NCBI GenBank assembly: GCA_032622095.1 | Contig: CP136065.1 | Span: 244,155,474-244,219,473, forward strand | DNA: 64,000 nt | Origin: Siphonodentalium dalli | Taxonomy: Eukaryota; Mollusca; Scaphopoda; Gadilida; Siphonodentaliidae | Reading direction: 5' to 3' | Shown: positions 1-10,887 of the stretch, in pieces | Layout: each line of letters begins with the position of its first letter | Numbering within the stretch: the stretch's first letter is position 1 | Program-made: the position numbers and the translations under genes | Notes under the pieces: model-generated | The model's database searches: none | Seen by the model: only the letters and a program-made list of their open reading frames with translations | Told to the model about the DNA's origin: nothing

Positions 1-71
1 GTAAAATTATTTCATTATAAACGGAATACTTTAAAAGTAAAAATAACACCAGCTCGCCCATTTCACCCTGA

Positions 72-160
72 ACACCAATTTATTATTATTATTATTAGTA
101 ATAAATAACATTTATATAGCGCCTTATCCCAAAAAGCCCAAAGCTCTTAGTCATTACATA
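72..160 (-). repeat. Dispersed SINE/MITE-like 3' tail with ATT microsatellite
   Basis: An ATT microsatellite is followed by a segment that on the - strand reads 'agagctttgggc...ggataaggcgctatataaat'. A closely related block lies at 31075-31155 on the + strand ('gtaaagcgcttagg...ggataggcgcgatataaat', then TTA repeats). Two copies in opposite orientation with the same junction to a TTA run indicate a dispersed retroposon-like tail. The family is not identified and the 5' end is not visible. Confidence 0.4.
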
Positions 161-871
161 TATGCATGTGTACACGATAATAATGAATACATATATATCT
201 TATTCACCAACAGTGTTATTCGGCGATGTCGTAGTGCATTCGAAAGAGGTGTGTTTTCAACATTTTCCTGAATGTCGTATAATTGTTAATATGTCGGAGT
301 TCATTTGGAATACGGTTCCAAATAGTTGGGCCGAATACAGAAAACGATCGATCGCCAAATGTCTTTAAATCGCATTCAGGTTAAACTAAATAATTGCATT
401 GTCCAGAGCGGAGGCTTCGACATGCAAATGAATGGTTACATGTTACAGTAATTGCAAATATGCGTTCGGGCCTCAGTTATGGTTTACTACTACCGATTTC
501 ATAATCAATTTCAATCACTATTCTGCGTTTCGACTTTTTACATTAGCCTGGTTTTGCGACATTCTGAAAACCATCGGTAGCAGTAAAATTTTAGCAAGAC
601 AATTGCTACTTGAAAAGTGTTAAATTGTCTTATATTATATGATCACTAATTTTCTAATTTTATGTGGGGAAATAAGAAGAGTACCCATGCTTTATTACAC
701 ATTGTGTTAAAATGGCTATAATGGGTTAAACTAAAATGCTATCTTCATACATTCAAGAACATTACTTTTTGTTGGCAATTCATTCCATGACTACTCTCAA
801 GTGATATTCTGATTATTCCTATATATCTCCATAGCATGTAAAGGGGTTGAAACTTTGTTTTTTTATTTTAG

Positions 872-982
872 GCTACCATATCAAACAGCATTTTAGACTC
901 GATACCTGTAGGCACCATAGAGAGTCTGGACGCGCTGGAAGCCAGACTGAAAGATAAGGATGCCGTCGTTTTGAGGAATCTA
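872..982 (+). CDS. DUF4806-type gene, internal exon
   Basis: This is an internal exon of a spliced host gene whose 5' part lies before the window. It is flanked by a polypyrimidine acceptor (ttttatttta/g) and a perfect donor (gtaagt) and is open for exactly 37 codons in phase 0. The peptide contains 'IPVGTIESLDALEARLKD', followed by a short charged stretch. A 'P-I-G/T-x-E-x-L-x-x-L-E-x-x-L-K-D' pattern is known at the start of DUF4806 domains, an animal domain of unknown function. The next exon, at 3103, starts in phase 0 and continues the domain. The assignment is from pattern memory, so the family is likely but not proven; the exon structure itself is well supported. Confidence 0.6.
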
Positions 983-3102
983 GTAAGTGATATATACTAC
1001 AGTATTGGCCCATAAACCGAATTCGCTTCGGACCAACTCTTTTCCGAATTACCAGTTTCCCAATCACGTCATAGCAAAGTCTTGGAAACGAATGCAGTCT
1101 ATCAGATGACGGATTACCGCGGCGTAATACATAAAATTCAAAACGGTTTCCGTTAGTTGCATTAATTTCTCAAATAAACAGCCATTTTAGTCTGCATAAC
1201 TTGTAAAAGTGTATACATTTGAAGATAATGTAATTATAAGTAATGCCTGTAATTGTCGATGTAGTTCGTGGGTGATGGTGGTTCGGATCCGCATTACATA
1301 CCTTTGCATATTCCGCTTCGTCCATCACCCACGAACTACATCGACAACTACAGTAATTCCTTAATTAAGTACGCTAGGCTGTGGGTGCATGCTTTCTGGT
1401 CGACAGATCAAATGAGCCTTATGTTATTTCACCATAATCTGACTGAGAAGCCTAATTCATAAAAAGATATAGTTGTTACAGCCACTAGGTTCACAAAGCC
1501 ATAGTCTCATCATCCCTGGTAATCACTCACGCTGATTGTTAATCAGCATTGTCTGGCTCACATGATTCACATTGTTTGCACCTTCATTGTTTAATCAGCG
1601 AGTGTGTAAAGCAAACACATTGATTGATAATTGCACCTGCCTCAATCACTATTCTGCGTTTCGACTTTTTACAATAGCCCTGCTTTTTAGCAAGACAATT
1701 GCTACTTGAAAAGTATTAAATTGTCTTATTATATGATCACTAAATTTCTCCCGAAAATCCTATAGTAATTGAGAAAGGCGGTCGGGTTATCAAATATCGA
1801 TATTAACCTGGGCCAGGTTAATATTGTCCCGTCAATCATGCAACATCATTCTCTGGCACGCCTTAACGTGCCTGAATTAACTGTCCAATGAAATTACGCG
1901 TAGCGTTTTTAATCAGCCAATCAAAATTGAATCCACATAACTCATTTTGCTGATTGCGGAAGCGGTCGGGAACCATTTGCCACTTTGTGTTTTGTTGGTC
2001 CGGTGTATAGTCACTCATCGTTGATGAAATTAGTTGGAATTTTCTCTGACTCTTCATCAACGGTGAATATTGGCATCTTTGGGTTGATAATTCCTCGTGT
2101 CAACCTCAAAGCAATGCAACAATTGTATAATATTAAATTGTAAATGTCGAGATTTTTGCACTCGTTTGATTAAACATCGAAAGCAACGAATAATGGACAC
2201 CCACCAAACCAAAGCCATTTGTAGTATAAAACAATAGCTTATATCGCAAGGAGTCCCCCGGCAGTCACAGAATAACGATAATAAAGTTGAAAAAATATCT
2301 GCACAAAATTGAAGACTGTATTCTGGACTGTATTTCTCGTTCGATGTTCGGAATATAGAGCGTTCGGTTTATAGATATAATCTTTAGTGATGAAGCACTG
2401 GGGAAAATTTGGGACTGTTTCGGTCGGAATAGAGAGGGATCGGTTTACGGTTTAAGGGGGGTAATTAATGGTTATGCTATGATACAAATATTTCTAACTG
2501 GCATGTCTGCTGTAACAACAGGCAATATAGGCAAAACGTGACACTATATTTACTATTTACCAACATTTACGGCTCAGGTGCGAATAGGGGTTCGGTCCGA
2601 TGATTTTTACCAGAGTTAATATAATATGGTTCATTTTTTAATTTTATGTCACTTTTATTCTGCCTAAAGCGGCATGGAATAGGCCACATGCGGGTATGCC
2701 ATGGGTGAGAGCCCAGCTCTTGTATAATTTTCACATTAAATTTGCGACTTTAAATACATTGCGATGAAGATTGGTTGTTTTCCTTGATAAACGTTTAGCT
2801 TTTCCTTGTATTCTATAATGTTCAGCTTTAAATGGTCTGTCGATAAATGAATGGAAATTAAATAGTGGCACGCCTCATAAACGGCTGATTTATCACCTAA
2901 ATTTTTCTTTTTATAATGTATGGTAGTACCATGCAAGCAGTAGATGTTGGTTGCTTTTGAACTCATCTATTTTGTCGTGGATGTAAAACATTTTTGTTGC
3001 AAAGTTTTTAATTTCAAGCTGTTTGTGATTGATTTGTCACAAAAAAGTGACTTTTGGCTCCAATGTCCTATTCAACTAATGTTATCAATATTTTCATTCC
3101 AG
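983..3102 (+). other. Probable intron with repeat debris
   Basis: About 2.1 kb lie between the two DUF4806 exons. The stretch holds the 26-bp inverted repeat at 1253-1347. Near 2590-2640 there is a short segment ('cggtccgatgatttttaccagag') resembling the 161-bp minisatellite unit found at 5379-6020. No other coding exon is supported. Confidence 0.4.
1253..1347. repeat. Perfect 26-bp inverted repeat with 43-nt loop
   Basis: Arms 1253-1278 and 1322-1347 are exact reverse complements, beginning TTGTCGATGTAGTTCGTGGG. Outside the arms pairing decays quickly. This is a small foldback structure inside the intron; no target duplication was found, so its origin is open. Confidence 0.85.
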
Positions 3103-3252
3103 GTAACAAAATACCGATTACTCGGTGGCGACAGTGAAACTGCAGTCATTCGAAACATTATGTTGGCAATACTACAGACAGGTTTGGCACGCAAGATGAA
3201 CTGGACCGGCTCCACCACCATAAAACAAGGCACCAACCTCATGATAAGAAAG
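3103..3252 (+). CDS. DUF4806-type gene, core exon
   Basis: The acceptor 'ttttcattccag' precedes a phase-0 frame encoding VTKYRLLGGDSETAVIRN and then an 'LARKMNWTG' motif. The order G-G-x-(D/S)-x-x-x-x-V/I-R-x-I-M-x-x-(I/L)-(L/F) followed by 'A-x-K/x-x-W-x-G' matches the core of DUF4806 domains. I chose the end at AAG/gtggca (3252) because it leaves the frame in phase 0 for the next candidate exon. Without that donor the frame runs to a TGA at 3295-3297, so this could instead be the terminal exon. No enzymatic role is known for the domain. Confidence 0.55.
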
Positions 3253-3747
3253 GTGGCAATGAAGGACTACTTCGCTCGTGTCAGCTATGTTACGTGACTA
3301 CCTTCTTTTTATGGGAAAGGGAAAACATTTGAGACCTCAGCCAATCATTTGTTGTCATCGAAATAATTTGGGCAGTCAACTAGGTTGTACATCTTGTTAA
3401 TTGCGAAAAATGTTCTGGTGCTTAACATCCTTTTGTGACCAAATAACATCCATTTATTATTCACGTTTAATACATCGACAGTTAATTAAAATTAAGTAAT
3501 ATTGTTGTGTGCGTTTGTATAAAATTCAGGTTACAGACATGCAACGAGCCATTGCTCACAAAATATTGAGCAGTGCAATTTAAAATACTGAGACAAGTTT
3601 CGTCCCACACAATTTTGCGCGATTCATTGACGGAATTGTAGATATGTATATCAACCAAGTTTTGGAAAATGCACTCATTGTTTAATGAACTTGTTATATC
3701 AACTATGACTATAGTTTATAATTATTCAAATACTTCATCTTCCAGAG

Positions 3748-3872
3748 GGAGCCAGAAAAGTTCGACCAACAACAACAGATTCCACGTTTCGGAAGGTTGC
3801 TGGAAAATGGCTCCGGAATCAGCTGACTCCCGGAGGAAGGATGTATCAGCCGCCGATCCTGAGGAGAATGTG
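3748..3872 (+). CDS. DUF4806-type gene, downstream exon candidate
   Basis: A pyrimidine-rich stretch ending 'ttccagag' precedes an open frame, and the donor 'gtatgt' follows at 3873. In the frame starting at GGA (3748) the peptide reads GARKVRPTTTDSTFRKVAGK then WLRNQLTPGGR. This resembles the WLR...GGR tail that usually follows the DUF4806 core. An alternative phase, using the acceptor two bases earlier, gives an acidic tail that would splice to a tiny final exon at about 4750 (DEDIGN, stop). The choice between phases is unresolved; the exon is likely, the frame is not certain. Confidence 0.35.
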
Positions 3873-5320
3873 GTATGTAACTCCCAGATTCTAATGTATT
3901 ATCGTGTTATTAAACACTGAGAAAGGATATAATGACAAATACATAAAGGGTCTTATGTTAACTTGGAATATCAGGTTTTATGAAACGAATTCAATAAATT
4001 TGATTCACAGTGAGCGGAAGATGAGTTGTGTTTAAAATTTATCAAACAAGCTTCATAAAATCCGATTTTCCAACATAACGAATTGAAGATAATATATATC
4101 ACATGAAAGAATTAAAAAGATAAAAAAAAAACCTGTAGAATCATCACCTGAGCCGGCTCAGACAAAGCACAACTATTTAAGCGATGTTGGCGGCGTTGTT
4201 CCGGATCGACCAAAATTAATAGTCCTGCATCTTGCACTCTATATTTTTATGTTGTTTTCGTTAAATGCGATAATTTTGTTTTCGTAAAATGCGATATTTA
4301 ATATAACATATTTGTAGTTTTCATCTGTGACGGGGTAATTTTTGTCCAACGCACATGGATACAATACATTTTGGCTGTGTTGTCTATTTCCAGGTTCACA
4401 AAATACTAACATGGATTTTAAAGCCATATAATGACAATTTCATGATATACATATTAATACAGGATAACCACACAACACCTTCAATTGTTTTTAGACAAGT
4501 TTTTGTATTAAGTAAAATGAGAATTGGTCAGTGGCCTAGTATGATTGATCAAAATAATATTTGGTGTAACCATAGTTGGTTGTATGCTGCCATCTTCTTC
4601 AATTTTTTTTTTATTTATGGTTATTAGAAATTGACATGACATACATTTAACCAAATTATGTGCGCTGACTGTGGTCTTATAAGAATTACACAAATATCAA
4701 ACTTGATCCAGAGTAAACAATAATGAATGTATCATTATCTCAATTTCAGGATGAAGATATCGGCAATTAAGCACCAACATCAACATATATCATCAACAAC
4801 AACATGTCTTCTAATTTATAAACTTTTTGTCTGAATATAATGGAATAATCCTTGATATGACATTAAAAGCAATTGATGGGTACTATGATGGTGTGTCTGT
4901 AGTGCAAAAAAAGATTTCGCATTTTGTAACCAATTTTTTTCTTCGCTTTTTAACAAGAATTTAGCACAATTCCGTTATATCGGTTTGCAATGCTCACAAA
5001 ATACCACTGAATATCACAAATTCATTCAGTGAATGAACGATATGTGTATAATTTCTTTTAGTACAGTAAACAGTTTCTTGCAAACAAACTTTTGGGGAAT
5101 TCCGCTTGTCAGTATATGTTCCTGGTGCACCATGTAGCAGAATACCCCCTGAATACGATCTTTAAAATAATTTAATAGGATAGGTGTAGTGGTCTTATTA
5201 CTGCAATACATACATACATCATAGTACCCAGCAATTTCCTTTGCATGTAATATGAAGGAGCATTCCGGAATTTGAGAGTATTTGTCCATAATTGACATCC
5301 TATTTTTGTTGTTGAAAGTA
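3873..5320 (+). other. Intron/3' flank, no clear gene
   Basis: AT-rich sequence with two possible splice acceptors (tttccag at about 4391 and atttcag at about 4750), either of which could open the last exon of the DUF4806 gene. The second gives GATGAAGATATCGGCAATTAA, a six-residue acidic end plus stop. Nothing else coding is supported. Confidence 0.3.
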
Positions 5321-5329
5321 TTATGTAAA

Positions 5330-6035
5330 TGGTTCGTTCGTCCGTCCGTCCATCCGTTCGTCCATAGGTCTGTCACTTGGTTTCCGGATGATAACTTTAG
5401 TTCGGAGCGATGGATTTCGATGAAATTTTGTGTGTGGGTTTATGACCAGGGCCCACAGGCTGAGTTTGAATATGGGTTTGGTCCGATTATTTTTACCAGA
5501 GTTATGGTTCCTTTTCGACTTAGTATTGTGCAGTTTTTAGGTTTCTGGATGATAACTTTATTTTCGATCGACGGATTTCGAATAAATTGTGCGTGTGGGT
5601 TTATGACCAGGGCCCGGAAGCTGATTTCGAATATGGGTTCGGTCCGATTATTTTTACCAGAGTTATGGTTCCTTTTCGACTTAGAATTGTGCAGTTTGTA
5701 GGTTTCCGGATGATAACTTTAGTTTCGATCAACGTATTTCGATGAAATTATGCGTGTGGGTTTATGACCCAGGCCCCGGAGACTGAGTTCGAATATCGGT
5801 TCGGTCCGATTATTTTTACAGAGTTATGGTTCCTTTTCGACTTAGAATTGTGCAGTTTTTAGGTTTCCGGATGACAACTTTAGTTTCGATCGACGGATTT
5901 CAATAACATTTTGCGTGTGGGTTTATGACAGGCTGAGTTCGAATATGGATTCGGTCCGATTATTTTTACCAGAATTTGCCCCTTTTACCAAATAACGGGC
6001 GTATCTTGCCACGCCCGCCGGCGTGCTCTTGTTCA
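5330..6035. repeat. 161-bp tandem repeat array with GTCC microsatellite (Helitron/pearl-like)
   Basis: Copies begin at 5379, 5540, 5701 and 5862, so the period is 161 bp each time; the last copy is partial. Units start GGTTTCCGGATGATAACTTT and diverge by a few percent. A degenerate GTCC/GTTC microsatellite (5334-5370) precedes the array and a GC-rich hairpin (GGGCGT...ACGCCC, near 6000) follows it. Microsatellite + about 160-bp repeats + terminal hairpin is the architecture described for molluscan pearl/HINE elements. The minisatellite is certain; the Helitron affiliation is inferred from architecture. Confidence 0.8.
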
Positions 6036-6336
6036 AATTATTTTTCTCCCAAAATCCTTTAAAACCAGAATGTTAGGTATGTTGTGCTTTTTTGTGCCTT
6101 TTTCATCAATTTTGTGAAATATCCCATTGTTATCACTTGATTTTATTTTAACTGACCTTGTTTATAGATTGTTTTAAATAAACACATATTTTATTATACA
6201 TTCTGTCTTATTTTTGCTTTTACACCTTTATTCAGTATTGGAACAATGGTTACAGATTGTCGAGCTGTTAATATGCGCATAATGACATCCGTTTTATTTC
6301 AATGCATGTTTAGGTGAAACTTGCAATACAATCCAT

Positions 6337-6585
6337 TGTAGTAACCTGGCTACAACACTTGCCCGCAATACCAGATATACTTACAACACTATATGTATGT
6401 GTAGAATCTTGGTTCTTTCGCCTGCAGGCAATCTTCACGCATGTGTTTCTTGACGTATCATTTCTATGCGTGTACTGTAGCTGTCATGGTCTGTATCAAA
6501 GTGAGGCGGGAAATCGGGCTCTGGCCTTGACCTCTCTGACGCCGGTGAATTTACCGGCGACAGAGAGCGTCCAAAAGATGCCACA
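6337..6585 (-). repeat. 3' LTR of the Gypsy-like element
   Basis: 249 bp, TG...CA bounded, preceded by target duplication 'ccat'. It differs from the other LTR at two sites (cacGcatg/cacTcatg and cttgAcg/cttgTcg). It contains the near-palindrome CGCCGGTGAATTTACCGGCG. Confidence 0.93.
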
Positions 6586-6606
6586 AATCCCCCAAGTTTT
6601 CAAACT
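6586..6606 (-). promoter_or_regulatory. Candidate polypurine tract
   Basis: Immediately inside the 3' LTR the - strand reads ...aacttgggggatt then the LTR TGTGGC. A G-rich purine run next to the 3' LTR is the expected plus-strand primer site. It is short and purely positional evidence. Confidence 0.45.
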
Positions 6607-8445
6607 AAGGCCCCCCTTTAAGGACTAGGGTTTTCATGGGCCAGCTTGGGGTTTCATTTCAATTAATTTTATCTCTTAAAAATGTCCACCCCCCCCAAAT
6701 ACTCAATATCTTGCAAACTACTATAAATGTCCACCCCCCCACAATTGACTAGAATTGACATATAAGAAATATATATAAAAATAAACTTATATCAAAACAT
6801 AACAGGTGAAATACAGGACTACAAAAAATATTGGCTCCGGGAGGGCTGTCAAAAATGTTTCCAAGTCCCAAATATTATACCATATATGTATGTTGGGCTT
6901 GATATTTGCCCCCTAACTTGAGCCCAATTTTAATTTCGGGCTTTGTGCCCCTACCAGCCAAAAAGTCCTACGAGGCCTTATGCCTAGGACTTCCAAATAT
7001 ATGTAGGGCTTTCTGCCCATTACGTTTTCCACCGATTGGGAAGGGTATCTCTCATCATTCTAAAAACTAATTATAACTAGCCCTCCCAAAAAATAGAGCC
7101 ATGCGTTAATTGCCACCGGAGGAAATAGAACCCGTATTTCTGGACTAATTGTCCATATCACAAATTGTATCACAATTTAAAATCTACATGATTTTGCTAT
7201 ATACAACCTCCCTGGACTACTTGTCCTTGACGGGAGTACAAATTCCCCTGTCCGGGGTAAACATAAATCATCAGCATTGGGACCTACGAAGGTCCCGTAT
7301 CGGGACCCGCACAGGTCCCACCGCCATACCTACACGTACGGCCTCATAAATAACATGGAATCTAGTAAGCCTGGTAACCTTTGTACTCGGGAATAGCCTT
7401 CTGGGCTAAACTTCGGAGCCCATTCCCCTTAACACTAAATTTCTTCTTTCCTAATGTCATCTTTCTACATAGACCCTTTCCTAATGCGATGTTTCCTTTC
7501 TATTCTTCTCCACTAACCCAGCCCTTGAAACTACATGTATCTCGGGTCTATGCTGTGATGAGAGCATGAGTCACCTCTTCCATACATTCAATTATATACC
7601 AGATATTATGACTAACTCCCGGGGTTACCAAGGCTTACTAGTGGGATAAATAGTAGTGCGGGTTGTTTAGGCTATGTGCTGGAGTTGTGGCTTGGCTTTC
7701 TCATGTCGGAACGGATCAATACAACAACTGGACGGGCAATAGGGGAATCCCCTATTCTAGCCCTCCGAACGTCCTTTAAGAACTAATCCAATCTTGTATG
7801 AATGATTCCCTGCCCAACAATATCCAAACAATATCCAAAAGCCATAACTGATACCCCCAAGAAGGGTTATGGTGTACTCCATGACCCCTAATCGTGTCGT
7901 AATAAATCGAGCAATGGTGGAAATAGGGCAGGAGGCTACCCTACTAATTCCCAGAAAACAATCTCAAAGTCTTGTATGACCCAATATCCAAAATTTTGAA
8001 CCAATAGTAACTGTACTTTTTGTTAGGAAACCAACAAATTATGTTAACCATATCTGGACTCACTATGTGAACAATAGATGATCTGTCTTTTCTATTGTCA
8101 TCCCCAAAACAATAATTTAAATAATAGTTCCGGGCCATGCCCAATACATTATGGTCCTACTAATGCTAACAGGGAACTCGTTCTCATACCTAGAATTTAG
8201 GGCCCCAATATTTCAAGTCTTCGTGCCTATCTGGACGTATTACCTTAGTGTGGGTCAAAACCCTCAACAGGAGCCTCGGTCAAAACAAACAGTTACCACA
8301 TAGTGAAGATGCGGGCCGAAGCCCTGTTCACTTGCGTAATCACTCGACCATTCAATTTGTTAACAAATATCCACCGACCGAGGACTCCGAAAACTGCAAC
8401 CTGTGAGACAGCCACTCCCAGCCTAGTACTTATTTACAACCCCCA
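6607..8445 (-). other. Noncoding 3' region of the retrotransposon
   Basis: About 1.84 kb lie between the ORF3 stop and the 3' LTR. It contains several C-rich stretches and repeated 'gggcc'/'gggacc' words but no open frame with recognisable features on either strand. Long 3' untranslated tails between the last ORF and the LTR are known in some Gypsy elements. Confidence 0.5.
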
Positions 8446-10434
8446 CTACCGGGTTGGGGCCTGAAACCTGAACAATTGTTCAGCATTTATGGCCGCCCAC
8501 CTTACTACGTTGACCGGGTCAAGGTTCCTCATTCGGGCAACAAGGTCCACTATGGACCCCATGCCGCTAAATGGGAGGAAATTGCGACCTCCCGCCACTT
8601 GCGGAACATTGCAAGTCAGCAATAGCCGGCTCAACGGAAATCTATCCAGACCCACATAGTGGTCCAGATTAGCACGCGTGGTGCTGGGCCCCAATGCAAA
8701 ATACACATTGTTGGGCGATACCCCACTCCAACTTGAAACTGTAGTGGCATCGCCCACAAAATCTTGCAGTATTACCGGGCCCCTAAAGCCCGACTCCCTG
8801 ACAATTGATCTGGCTGCGCTGTGGGCATCTAGCCCAAATGGATCGCAACCAGGACCCTTGACGGCCACATACAGTGGCAATCCATTAGCCCCTGCCAGAC
8901 GGGCGAACTGCCCCAAAGCCCAGTTTTGCAACTGGTAGGTTGAGGGCGGGGCAGTTCTGTCCAGACCAGCAGGACCTATGGCGTCCAACCGGGTAGACCT
9001 TTGGGTGATTGCGAAGACTATGTCTTCCAACTCACCCCGATCCGTTCCTATGAAGTCCGGGCTCATGCCCATGGCTACCCGAAAATTCAGTGGCACGGTT
9101 GGTACATGGATGGGAGCGGCCCTACCGGGCCAATCCCCAAACAGCAGCATGCCACCTGCGGCCACTAGAGGATATGGATCCCCAGGCATCGGAACTGCCG
9201 ACAACAGATCGTCGGGCAGCACCAGGGTGCCAGCGGGAAACTCCACCCGGACCTGGTCCAGGTGCATCCCCATGTCCCAATAGTACTCGGATGCCCGCTG
9301 GGCGTCCGAGCTCCAGCGAAAACGTGGCTGACCCATGCATGTTAAGGGCAACTCTGGTGGTGACTGCTCACGTGAGTTTGCCCTTACCGAGGCCTCAGGT
9401 GATGCCTCACGAACCGGGCTAATAGCCCTTGGGTCAGCCCTAACTACAGGCTGGGGCTCCGGACCCCTTTGAGGTTCGGGCTCCAGCCCCCCATCAGCAT
9501 TTGGAGGAAGCTCCGGGTGTTCCACTACAGGACCCTGGACTGGGGCCTCCAACCCTACCTCCTCCTGGACGGGCGTTACTGGGCGATTATACCCAGATGG
9601 GAGAACGACAGGGGCCACACGCCCGTCCAGCCACATGCGGAGCCACAAAAGGACCCGCCAGTGGTATAAGAGGGTGAAGTTGGTGACCCCAGAGGCCACC
9701 AAGGTACCATCCGTAGTGAAGGATGTTGGCCGGAGATCGTAGGTCCCCTCCATGTTCCGGATGTGGGCCCGTATCAGCGGGCTCACTAGGAACGGAAGAG
9801 GGCCCCCGTTCTCTAGCACCACCTGCGCCCAGCCCGGTGTAACACCTTCCTCACTCACTGTGTCGGTGGGCCGAACCCCCGCATAACCACCCCTGTTGTC
9901 CCCCATACTTGCAGGGCCCCCTACTGGGCCTTCCACTGGGACATCCGCCAAGGGCTCCATTTCCTCAGGTGGAGGTCTCGTGCTGCCCGTTATGTTGGGC
10001 TTCACTTTGGGCCTAGCGCCGCGCCCTACTACTGGGGTCGGCTCTGGCTCCATTTCCTCAGGTGGAGGTCTCGTGCTGCCCGTTATGTTGGGCTTCACTT
10101 TGGGCCTAGCGCCGCCCCCTACTACTGGGGTCGGCTCTGGCCCATCGTCCCGGGATCACAGGGTGATCCCCCTCCCCGGAGTACCCCTTACCAATTTAGT
10201 GGGAGTTGATGCCGTCCCACTCTTCGGTGAAGTGTGGGGGCGTTTAGCAACTTCCATTTGGGCGCCCGACAGGGGTAGCTGGGCCTCCACGGGCCCTTCT
10301 ACCACTGCCCCGCCCACATACACTACAGTCTGAATGTCAGACGGGCTTGTCGTAGGTGCGGAGGCCTGTGCGGGCTCCGACCTAGGGGCTTTTTCTAGGG
10401 CCCAAGCCCGTTTCTCCTCCTCGGAACTTGACAT
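8446..10434 (-). CDS. ORF3: TatD-like domain protein (catalytic residues degenerate), one internal stop
   Basis: The third ORF starts with ATG at 10434, 49 nt after the pol stop, and ends at 8446. It is one frame of about 663 codons interrupted by a single TGA at 10158-10156. The N-terminal third is acidic/proline-rich and has a 31-residue tandem duplication (9953-10138). The C-terminal 270 residues (about 9282-8458) align by eye with TatD-family metal-dependent nucleases. They show 'WDMGMHLD' where TatD has its D-x-H-x-H-x-D strand, 'AIGPAGLD' for the A-I-G-E-x-G-L-D motif, 'NGLPLYVAV' for the G-L-P-x-x-x-H strand, 'LSRLLLTCNVP' for L-x-x-L-L-x-E-T-D-A-P, and a final N-A-x-x-L-F helix. The first His, the Glu, the strand His and the final Glu/Asp are all replaced, so nuclease activity is unlikely if the alignment is right. 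Position downstream of pol is where env sits in other elements, but no signal peptide or membrane segment typical of env is present. Confidence 0.7.
9953..10138 (-). repeat. 93-bp in-frame tandem duplication within ORF3
   Basis: Two copies with a period of exactly 93 bp (starts at 9953 and 10046), nearly identical. They encode a 31-residue unit containing KPNITGSTRPPPEEMEP. Because 93 is divisible by three, the frame is kept. Near identity suggests a recent duplication or slippage. Confidence 0.9.
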
Positions 10435-10482
10435 GTCTGTCCGTCAAGGTCAATCTTTTTCTGGAAAAGAGAAATGCATAAT

Positions 10483-10887
10483 TTAGGTGCTAATCATACA
10501 ATACGGGCAAAGATAGTTATCAATTTTCTCTGCCTCCTGTTTGTTAATTTGTATGCACCCCCCATGAAACCAGTCTGCACACTTGGCACATTGAATCATG
10601 AACCCCTCCTCGGGTCCCCGACAGATACAAAACAATGGAACGGGCGACCCCCGTAATTGAGAAAGAGCCCTTTGTCTCTCAATCCAGGGTGGTAGGACCC
10701 AATCTTTACAATGTTTTATGTGATCATGATTCACAGTCTGGGTTTTGGTGCAAAACTGAATCTCGAATAGGAATGTGCTGAACTTTTTGGTTACAATCCC
10801 CGGGCCCTTCCAGACAGGGTTTTCGGTTCTTGGCTTGCCCCTTTTTGGTCCCAAAGTCCAGAACATACACCAAGTTGCCCGGTACAT
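10483..10887 (-). CDS. Pol C-terminus: integrase GP(Y/F)-like module plus PHD finger
   Basis: This frame continues the integrase after a frame break near 10810-10890. Residues 22-50 ('NPVWKGPGIVTKKFS...FEIQ') resemble the GPY/F module at the end of Gypsy integrases. Next comes a short basic linker and a complete C4HC3 PHD finger at 10629-10498. The ligands are Cys87, Cys89, Cys100, Cys103, His108, Cys111, Cys127 and Cys130, with the diagnostic 'FMIQCAKCADWFHGGCI' core and 'YLCPYC' end. PHD fingers of this W-F-H type often read the histone H3 tail. It occupies the place where chromoviruses have a chromodomain, so a targeting role is a reasonable inference. The stop (TAA, 10483) is followed 49 nt later by the ORF3 ATG. 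Confidence 0.8.
   Translation of the reverse strand: MYRATWCMFWTLGPKRGKPRTENPVWKGPGIVTKKFSTFLFEIQFCTKTQTVNHDHIKHCKDWVLPPWIERQRALSQLRGSPVPLFCICRGPEEGFMIQCAKCADWFHGGCIQINKQEAEKIDNYLCPYCMIST

Noticed and set aside
5026-5376. 116-aa - strand ORF with 'DGRTN' repeats
   Set aside because: The start comes from the GTCC/GTTC microsatellite beside the 161-bp repeats; the rest has no recognisable motif or splice signals.
8678-9422. Several + strand ORFs of 86-110 aa opposite ORF3
   Set aside because: They are shadows of the GC-rich - strand ORF3. None has a domain, and the - strand frame is much longer with TatD-like motifs.
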